This document shows positions 58,359 through 64,000 of a stretch of DNA of 64,000 nucleotides, one piece after another (the stretch's first letter is position 1; every line of letters starts with the position of its first letter). The notes beneath the pieces are model-generated. The model was not told where the DNA came from. It made no database searches and saw only the letters and a program-made list of their open reading frames with translations. This DNA is from JALZVT01 sp964634815 (GTDB lineage Bacteria; Pseudomonadota; Gammaproteobacteria; Pseudomonadales; Azotimanducaceae): assembly GCA_964634815.1 (NCBI GenBank), contig CAZWMD010000008.1, positions 1 through 64,000 of the forward strand, read 5' to 3'. The position numbers and the translations under genes are program-made.

Positions 58359-59966
58359 CTAGTTTGCCTCTGCGTACTCATCGCGCACATGTCGGCGCTG
58401 AATCTTTCCGGAGGGTAGTCTGGGCAGATCATCGGTGTAAAGAATTCGTCTAGGGCACTTGTAGTGTGCCAGTCTTTCTCTGGCCCAGGCGATTAACTCT
58501 TCTGACAGATTTGATCCTGGGGTATAGCCAGCGTTTAACTGCACAACGGTCAGAACTTCTTCGCCCCACTCGTCATTGGGAATCCCAACGGTGCACAGAT
58601 CCAGCACGGCAGGGTGTTCGATGATCGCGCTGTCAATTTCCTGCGGGTAGATATTCACGCCGCCCGAGATAATCAGTTCAGCGCTACGGCCGGTTAGAAA
58701 CAGATAGCCATCGTCATCGAAGTAGCCCATGTCGCCGAGAGTGAAGTATTCGCCACGATAACTGTTGTTGGTTTTGCCATCGTCCTTGAAGTATTCAAAT
58801 CTGCCGACCTCAGGAGCCCTCATATAGATTGTACCGGTTTCGCCCGGGGCCACCGGCTTGCCTTGGTCGTCGAGAATTTTGTTATCAAACTCAGGTCCGG
58901 GCTTGCCGACTGTTCCTGGCTTTGCCAGCCACTCCTCGGAGCCCACCAAAAATCCGCCACCACCTTCGGTTGCTGCGTAGTATTCCCAGACAATGGGCCC
59001 AAACCATTCGATGATCGCCTGCTTGATATGCACCGGGCAGGGTGCAGCGCCATGCATCACCAGTTTCAAACTGGACAGATCATGAGCCGTGCGCGTTGCT
59101 TCTGGCAGCTTAAGCAATCGATGAAACATGGTCGCGACCATGTGGGTATGAGTGATCTGATAACGCTCGATCATTTCAAGAGTGGTCAATGCATCCCATC
59201 GATCCATCATGACGATGCCCGCACCTGAGGTTAGGGGGCGGTTGATGTCGAAGGCCAATGGGGCGGCGTGGTAGGCCGGACCTGTGCACAGATTTTTGTC
59301 GACACCGGGCGTGTATCCCAGGGCAGTGTTGTCCCATGCGGGCAGCTCTATGGCTTCCTGGGCTTTATAGACGCCTTTGGGTCGCCCCGTGGTGCCTGAG
59401 GTGTAAAGCATCCGAGTGCCTATGACCGGATCTTCGATATTTTCTTCAGAGGCACCCTGAATGAAACTTGCAAGTGTTTGAAAGCCTTCCAGGTCACCGC
59501 CTACTGACAGTTTAAGCAGCTCATTGGGTGTGCTGGCTATTGCATCTACCGGTGGACCGCCCAGTTGTGCATCTGCAATGAAGGCCTTGGCTTCGCAGTT
59601 ATCAACGATGTAACCGATTTCTTCACCTTTCAGATGAAAATTGATCGGCGTAAAGCGCAACCCGCAACGATATGCCGCACAGAAGGCTTCGATAAACTCT
59701 GGACGGTTTTTCATGACAACGGCAATAGAGTCGCCGGAGACAAGGCCAGCCCCGCGTAGCCGCCGGGCTAGCTGATTTACCCGGGCGTTGAGTTCGTGCC
59801 AGCTGCGTTCGCCGTAGTTCGACTGAATTGCTGGTGTATCGCCAAGGCGCTGTGCATGCCATGCCACCAGCATCCCGTGGTGCGCAGCGTCTTCAATCTC
59901 GGCATAGTCAGCGGTGTTGAGCTCCGCTACGTTGATGCCCGTATTACCGCCTGTTTGCGTTGCCAA
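58359..59966 (-). CDS. Acyl-CoA synthetase (AMP-forming)
   Basis: 535 residues; TTG start at 59966 with GGGGAG 7 nt upstream. Activates a carboxylic acid to its CoA thioester through acyl-AMP. 'MLYTSGTTGRPKGVYKA' is the AMP-binding P-loop, 'YYAATEGGGGF' the A5 motif, 'GDMGYFDDDGYLFLTGRSAELIISGGVNIYPQEID' A7-A8, and 'PRRILYTDDLPRLPSGKIQRRHVR' contains the A10 lysine. Substrate not readable; the size fits a FadD-like or medium-chain ligase. Single gene; with the neighbouring acyl-CoA enzymes it fits a lipid-degrading metabolism. Confidence 0.9.
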   Translation of the reverse strand: MATQTGGNTGINVAELNTADYAEIEDAAHHGMLVAWHAQRLGDTPAIQSNYGERSWHELNARVNQLARRLRGAGLVSGDSIAVVMKNRPEFIEAFCAAYRCGLRFTPINFHLKGEEIGYIVDNCEAKAFIADAQLGGPPVDAIASTPNELLKLSVGGDLEGFQTLASFIQGASEENIEDPVIGTRMLYTSGTTGRPKGVYKAQEAIELPAWDNTALGYTPGVDKNLCTGPAYHAAPLAFDINRPLTSGAGIVMMDRWDALTTLEMIERYQITHTHMVATMFHRLLKLPEATRTAHDLSSLKLVMHGAAPCPVHIKQAIIEWFGPIVWEYYAATEGGGGFLVGSEEWLAKPGTVGKPGPEFDNKILDDQGKPVAPGETGTIYMRAPEVGRFEYFKDDGKTNNSYRGEYFTLGDMGYFDDDGYLFLTGRSAELIISGGVNIYPQEIDSAIIEHPAVLDLCTVGIPNDEWGEEVLTVVQLNAGYTPGSNLSEELIAWARERLAHYKCPRRILYTDDLPRLPSGKIQRRHVRDEYAEAN

Positions 59967-59981
59967 TGGTTACTCCCCGCC

Positions 59982-60159
59982 GTAACTCCCATTGCCTGAT
60001 CATAGGCCTGGCAGGGGCCCNNNNNNNNNNNNNNNNNNNNNNNNNNNNNNNNNNNNNNNNNNNNNNNNNNNNNNNNNNNNNNNNNNNNNNNNNNNNNNNN
60101 NNNNNNNNNNNNNNNNNNNNGTAACTCCCATTGCCTGATCATAGGCCTGGCAGGGGCCC
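59982..60159. repeat. Gap 3 (100 N) flanked by an exact 39-bp duplication
   Basis: The 39 bp at 59982-60020, directly left of the N run (60021-60120), recur exactly at 60121-60159. As at gap 2, the simplest reading is an overlapping contig join with a default-size gap. Nothing coding is lost; the gap is in the intergenic region between the acyl-CoA synthetase and the repeat lipoprotein. Confidence 0.8.
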
Positions 60160-60184
60160 CCGTATAGGCACAAAGCATAGGCAC

Positions 60185-60221
60185 AAAAAAACCGCCCTCT
60201 GAACATCAGAGGGCGGTTTTT
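60185..60221 (-). terminator. Strong bidirectional rho-independent terminator
   Basis: A perfect 11-bp stem, CCGCCCTCTGA (60192-60202) and TCAGAGGGCGG (60206-60216), closes a 3-nt loop. It is flanked by 7 A on the left and 5 T on the right, so it works in both directions; here it serves the minus-strand repeat-lipoprotein gene ending at 60260. Confidence 0.92.
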
Positions 60222-60259
60222 GACCTTCTCCGCTTAGGCAGGGCGGGGGAGAGTCAGCT

Positions 60260-61390
60260 TTAGAAATTAAGCCCTAACTTCTTGATGACGTCCAACGGGA
60301 CATAGTTTGCACCCTGGGGGATGCCAAGGCTTGATGCATAGCGGTTAACCGCAGTAATCGTACCGGGTCCAAGCTGACCATCAACGGCAACGGTATAGCC
60401 CTTTTCCTTGAGTGCGCTCTGCAGTGCACGAATGTTCTCTGGTGAAGAGTTCACGTCACACAGGACCGACTGCCAGGCCAGTGAAGCGTCAGAGACCTTG
60501 GTGGTTTTGGTCACCGTTTTGTACTGAGCAGGGACTGGCGTGCGAGATTCACTAGCAGGACGAACCAGTTTGGTAACCTCTACGGTGCCGTACTCGGCAG
60601 GGATGGTGACTTCTCGAGTGCTTGCCGGGTTTTTCAGAACGCGGCGCTCGATGGTCTTGAATTCAGCAGGGCTTTCAACCGTACGGGTGCCTGCTGGCGT
60701 ATCAACAACCTGCTTGCTGATGGTTTTGTACGAGGCTGGAACCTCAACCAGACACATGACTTCGCCAGTACCATTCACAGACTGGGATACCACATTGGTC
60801 CCATTACCGAAGGTGTTGGCAGCGCCTCTTTTCCAGACGGTATAGGCTGGCTTGTCGAGAACTCGCTCGGTAACCGTGCGGTAGGTAGCGGGTACCTTGA
60901 CGATTTTCTCGCCTGCAGGGCGCACCATTACGCGTTCTGTCACTGTTTCGTAGGTTGCTGGAATGACTTCCAGGCGGGTGCTTGCTTCCTTCATGAGAAC
61001 ACGCTCAGTTACGGTCTCATAAGTGGCAGGCACAACCGAGACGCTCTCGGAGGCCTCTTTTACCAATACCCGTTCTTCCTTTGAGGTGTACTGCTCAGGA
61101 ATGAGCACGCGGGCATAGCATTCGCCGGCCCGGGCGTTGGGCGGAAAGAGGTCGTCCGGGTTGGCGGCGACAATGCTGGAAGCACCCGAATCGGCTGCGC
61201 CTGACAGCTCGCCTTCGAGGTCAGAAATCCGTGAGTTGCGGCTGGCAAGCTCCGCTTCCAGTGCGGCAATACGGCTATCGGCCGCGGTACTTCCACTGGT
61301 TGCAGTGCTGCTGGTGCTTTGGCCAGAGCCGGTAGTGCCGCAGGCAGTCATTGCCATTAGCAGTGCTGTGGTCGCGATCGGTCGTAACAT
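60260..61390 (-). CDS. Lipoprotein with eight ~23-residue repeats and C-terminal peptidoglycan-binding domain
   Basis: 376 residues from ATG 61390 (TAGGAG about 9 nt upstream); an upstream in-frame ATG would hide the signal peptide. Lipobox 'AMTAC' gives lipidated Cys17. A Ser/Thr-Gly-rich region and a short coiled coil (~40-63) follow. Residues ~97-305 are eight repeats of the form (V/I)-P-A-x-Y-x-T-V-x-x-R-V-L-x-x-P-A-S. A PGBD_1-like domain closes the protein (~317-376, 'ENIRALQSALKEKGYTVAVDGQLGPGT'). It likely anchors the outer membrane to the cell wall through an extended repeat rod (inference). Followed by a strong terminator, so it is a single-gene transcript. Confidence 0.8.
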   Translation of the reverse strand: MLRPIATTALLMAMTACGTTGSGQSTSSTATSGSTAADSRIAALEAELASRNSRISDLEGELSGAADSGASSIVAANPDDLFPPNARAGECYARVLIPEQYTSKEERVLVKEASESVSVVPATYETVTERVLMKEASTRLEVIPATYETVTERVMVRPAGEKIVKVPATYRTVTERVLDKPAYTVWKRGAANTFGNGTNVVSQSVNGTGEVMCLVEVPASYKTISKQVVDTPAGTRTVESPAEFKTIERRVLKNPASTREVTIPAEYGTVEVTKLVRPASESRTPVPAQYKTVTKTTKVSDASLAWQSVLCDVNSSPENIRALQSALKEKGYTVAVDGQLGPGTITAVNRYASSLGIPQGANYVPLDVIKKLGLNF

Positions 61391-61926
61391 ATTCGATGCT
61401 CCTATCTTGATCGAAGAGGTAATCTGTCTCATCCGTTGTCTAAATCTAATTTCGTATTCACTTATCATTCGGAAGAAACGCTGAGGCGCGACGCCGTTTG
61501 ATTTGTGAATTTTCATTCATTCTGGCTTTGTATTCCAAGCGCAGGAATTATCTATAGTTTTCTTTTACACATTAGTAACAGTTGCTCGCCCCACAGCGGG
61601 TTTTTGCCCGTCGAGTAGCGAGCGCTACCCTATGCAGGTGTTTGACGAAATAATAGTCACTGCGCTCTCTTGCCACATCCTTTTTACAAATATCTCGCTG
61701 GCGTTGCTCAGGGTTTTCGGCACCAAAATCCCGCAAAAACTGTGCACCCAGGCGCTGTGTCGATTGAGGATTGAAAATCTTCCGTAAACAGTCACTTTGT
61801 TTGCTTTAAACTTTACAATTTCGACGAGCAACAGGGGTGTTCGTGGATGGTTCTCGGGTAATCTGCAAACCATCAGGCTGTACCGCGCCCTTGAAACTTG
61901 TGCCCTGGAAAACTAAGGAGGGAGTA
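61391..61926. other. 536-nt divergent intergenic region with a long imperfect hairpin
   Basis: No gene seen on either strand. It must hold the divergent promoters of the repeat lipoprotein and the OmpA-like gene. A structured element lies at 61584-61623: outer arms GCTCGC (61584-61589) and GCGAGC (61618-61623), inner arms CGGG (61597-61600) and CCCG (61607-61610) around a T-rich loop. Its role is unknown. The 5' leader of the OmpA-like gene could be up to ~280 nt, long enough to hold post-transcriptional control. Confidence 0.4.
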
Positions 61927-63132
61927 ATGGGTCGAGCGCTAACAATATTCTTTGGACTACTAGCTTTTGGCCTGCTGGTGTATGTCTGCCTGGGTCATCA
62001 GGGCGAGATTCAAAGGGAGATCGCCGACAATGCGCGGTCTGCCCTGGTTACCCGGGGGCATGAATTTGCCCAGGTAAGCGCGGCCGGCCAGACTATTGTG
62101 TTGCGAGGTACGGCCGAGTCTCCGGCCCAGCGACTGGCGGCTGAGCAAACGGTGCTGGCTGTCCCCGGGGTTGAAGCGGTGGATAATCAAATTGTCTTGC
62201 TGGCCGATGTCCCGCTGCCCGGACCGGATTCGAGTCCGATGGTGTCGCAGACATCAGCTGGCGGGGAAGCTGCTGGTGGGGAAATATTTGAGGCCTCCAA
62301 TGAGCCTCCAACCAATCCCTCGCCTGTGGTGGCTCCGCCCGTTGTCGAATCCCTGCTTATTGAACTCAACGGCGACGAACAGACGCTGCGTGTGGCTGGC
62401 CTGGCACTTCAGGATGATCTGGCTGAACCGGGGTCCATTGTGCGACGGGAAGCGCTGCTTGAAATTGTGGGAACAGCGCTACCTGATTGGACGCTGTCGA
62501 GCGATCTGGAGCCTGCTGCGAATGTGCTGACCGAGTTTGATGTTTCGGTTAAAGAAATTTTGCCCGCACTCGCGGGGGCGAACCGAGCGCAGTTGGAGAT
62601 TGACGACACGCAGATCCGTGTTGATGCCGAGTACGGGACCTTCGCGGATCGATCAACCTTGGAGGGGCTTCTCACTACTCTGAAAACCTCTGATGTCGCC
62701 GGCTCGCGGGAGCTGAGCTGGACGATTGATTCGCCGGACCCAATTCCTGAGCCAGCCCCTGAATTAGACGGTTGTCAGCAGGCCTTTGATGAGTTGCTGG
62801 CAGCCGACTCAATCAAATTCACAACCAACCTTGCCGATATTCGTCCGGCCAGCCGGGGTTTGCTGGACAAGCTGGTTGAGGTGGCCCGGGATTGCAAGGT
62901 GACTATAGAGATAGAAGGGCACACCGATTCTCGCGGATCGGTTGAGACCAATTTAGAGTTGAGTCAGGCGCGTGCCGATCGGGTGCGCAGCTATCTGATT
63001 GATAACGGAGTCGATGGCACGCGCATTAGCGCCCGTGGACTGGGTTCCCAGCGCCCCATTGCTGACAACAATACAGTGAACGGCCGTCAGGCCAATCGCC
63101 GAATCGAATTTCGTGTACAGAGGCCCGAATAA
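61927..63132 (+). CDS. OmpA-family protein with BON-like domain
   Basis: 401 residues from ATG 61927, 6 nt after AAGGAGG. An N-terminal hydrophobic segment (~5-23) anchors it in the membrane. 'GQTIVLRGTAESPAQRLAAEQTVLAVPGVEAVDNQI' resembles a BON (osmotic/lipid-binding) domain. A long linker and a second BON-like module follow ('LLIELNGDEQTLRVAGLAL'). The C-terminal OmpA domain ('IEIEGHTDSRGSVETNLELSQARADRVRSYLIDNGV', 'GSQRPIADNNTVNGRQANRRIEF') binds peptidoglycan. It overlaps the next start by one base, so the two are translationally coupled. Confidence 0.87.
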   Translation: MGRALTIFFGLLAFGLLVYVCLGHQGEIQREIADNARSALVTRGHEFAQVSAAGQTIVLRGTAESPAQRLAAEQTVLAVPGVEAVDNQIVLLADVPLPGPDSSPMVSQTSAGGEAAGGEIFEASNEPPTNPSPVVAPPVVESLLIELNGDEQTLRVAGLALQDDLAEPGSIVRREALLEIVGTALPDWTLSSDLEPAANVLTEFDVSVKEILPALAGANRAQLEIDDTQIRVDAEYGTFADRSTLEGLLTTLKTSDVAGSRELSWTIDSPDPIPEPAPELDGCQQAFDELLAADSIKFTTNLADIRPASRGLLDKLVEVARDCKVTIEIEGHTDSRGSVETNLELSQARADRVRSYLIDNGVDGTRISARGLGSQRPIADNNTVNGRQANRRIEFRVQRPE

Positions 63133-64000
63133 TGAGTTATCTCGCATCCCGAATGTTCTTGTGCTTGCTTGGTGCGCTTGCGATCGGTTTGGTGGTCGGG
63201 TGGTTGTTGCGTCGGTTTTCGGCCATCGAGCGCGAAGCGGAGTTAACTGGCGAAATTGATCTGCGAGACGAACGTGTTGGCGCTCTCGAGGGTGATCTGG
63301 GAGAGCGGGAGCACAAGATCTTTTCGTTGGGACAGGATTTGACTCGCATACAGCAGAAACTGCCCGGACTGGAATCCACCCTTGCTGAACGCGACGATCA
63401 GGTGATGAGCCTGACGATGGATTTGGACGGTTGGAAGCAGAAAGTTCCGGGTTTGGAGTCGCAGCTGGCTGAGACCATGGCCGCGCGGGAACAACTCGGT
63501 CGTGACCTCGAACAGCGCGACTCGCAGTTACAAGAAAGCGCCGCGCAATCAAGTCAGTTAAACGCCGAACTCGAGGCACTGCGCGAGGAGCTTGCTTCCC
63601 ACAAAAAACGCGCTTCGGAAGAAGCGGCGAATTTGACCGCACAGAGTGATGAGCAGAAACAAGAGCTTGCAAGTCTGCAGGCGCAGATTGTTGCGGCCAC
63701 AGAGGCCTCGAATGAATCCTCACGACGCTTTGATGGTCTACAACAAGAATTTGATGCGTTGCAGGTACAGAGTGACGCACAAGCCAATGACCGGCGCGAG
63801 CGTGAACAGGCACTGACTGAGCTGCGCCTGAGTCTGAAAAACCAGGAAGCAGAACGGGCATCGCTTGCCGAGCAGCTCACAGCGCTGGGTCCTGTGGCTT
63901 CGCGGGTAGACTCGCAGGATATGACCATTGTAAGTCTGAATAACGATTTGCGAGCACGGGATACGGCAATAAAGAGCCTCCGCGATGAGCTGGCCGCAAA
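63132..64000 (+). CDS. Membrane-anchored coiled-coil protein, 3' end outside window
   Basis: The frame opens at ATG 63132 on the last base of the OmpA-like stop and stays open to the window end (289+ codons). Residues ~5-25 form one transmembrane segment ('LGALAIGLVVGWLL'). Everything after it is heptad-rich coiled coil with repeated 'ERDDQVMSLT', 'LPGLESTLAE' and 'KVPGLESQLAET' modules rich in Glu/Gln/Leu. This is the architecture of a periplasmic or cytoplasmic rod that reaches from the inner membrane. Probable partner of the upstream OmpA-like protein (inference); no family recognised. Confidence 0.8.
   Translation, partial: MSYLASRMFLCLLGALAIGLVVGWLLRRFSAIEREAELTGEIDLRDERVGALEGDLGEREHKIFSLGQDLTRIQQKLPGLESTLAERDDQVMSLTMDLDGWKQKVPGLESQLAETMAAREQLGRDLEQRDSQLQESAAQSSQLNAELEALREELASHKKRASEEAANLTAQSDEQKQELASLQAQIVAATEASNESSRRFDGLQQEFDALQVQSDAQANDRREREQALTELRLSLKNQEAERASLAEQLTALGPVASRVDSQDMTIVSLNNDLRARDTAIKSLRDELAA

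Overview
The window is a 64 kb piece of a draft scaffold, probably metagenome-derived, with three 100-N gaps. It most likely comes from an aerobic, probably marine, gammaproteobacterium. This placement rests on gene content only: long-type isocitrate lyase, a CadC-like regulator with TPRs, UvrB, a DeaD helicase, YihY, an OmpA/SPOR-type envelope, and many stand-alone acyl-CoA, CoA-transferase, glutathione-transferase, nitroreductase and alpha/beta-hydrolase genes. I see no rRNA, tRNA, CRISPR array, prophage or transposase. Short singletons and two- to four-gene operons alternate strands throughout, and convergent neighbours often overlap by a few bases.

Layout. 1-3.5 kb: envelope genes on the plus strand (exported DUF4384-like protein, SPOR-like anchor, lytic transglycosylase, small exported protein). 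3.5-7.2 kb: minus-strand run of HpcH/HpaI aldolase, membrane-anchored protein, MetY-type sulfhydrylase and alpha/beta hydrolase. 7.3-9.3 kb: deaD. 9.4-14 kb: nitroreductase, then a tightly coupled operon of Tat-exported Fe-S aldo/keto reductase, larB, larE and a second aldo/keto reductase. 14-26.9 kb: FBP zinc-binding protein, GSTs, acyl-CoA dehydrogenase, flavin oxidoreductase, aceA, hydrolase, VOC protein, GMC oxidoreductase, SSS symporter running into gap 1, dienoyl-CoA isomerase-like crotonase and a Rid protein. 27-29.4 kb: CadC-like transmembrane regulator.

29.6-31.7 kb holds the most notable item. An ArsC-like gene read on the minus strand has an in-frame TGA, placed as U14 of a U-T-S-C motif and followed by a SECIS-like hairpin, so it is very probably a selenoprotein that ordinary gene calling truncates. 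An SPFH protein and a 56-aa ribbon-helix-helix gene lie beside it. 31.7-37.1 kb: hydrolase-GST-nitroreductase operon, then serine hydrolase plus class III CoA-transferase, then a small lipoprotein. 37.1-41.4 kb: four-gene exported cluster (two proteins with a K-H-P-D-L motif, DUF6152, amidohydrolase lipoprotein). 41.5-45.5 kb: two hydrolases, a crotonase and a CoA-transferase. 45.7-50.6 kb: PfkB sugar kinase, glycosyltransferase-like protein, and an LLM flavoprotein / SDR / reduced acyl-CoA dehydrogenase-like operon. 50.9-54.5 kb: TVP38 membrane protein coupled to a disulfide oxidoreductase, then an APC permease. 54.5-58.3 kb: YihY, then uvrB coupled to a pentapeptide-repeat gene. 58.4-64 kb: acyl-CoA synthetase, a lipoprotein with eight ~23-residue repeats and a peptidoglycan-binding domain, and a divergent OmpA-like / coiled-coil pair running off the end.

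Gaps 2 and 3 are each flanked by an exact short duplication (55 and 39 bp), as expected if the contigs really overlap and no sequence is missing there.
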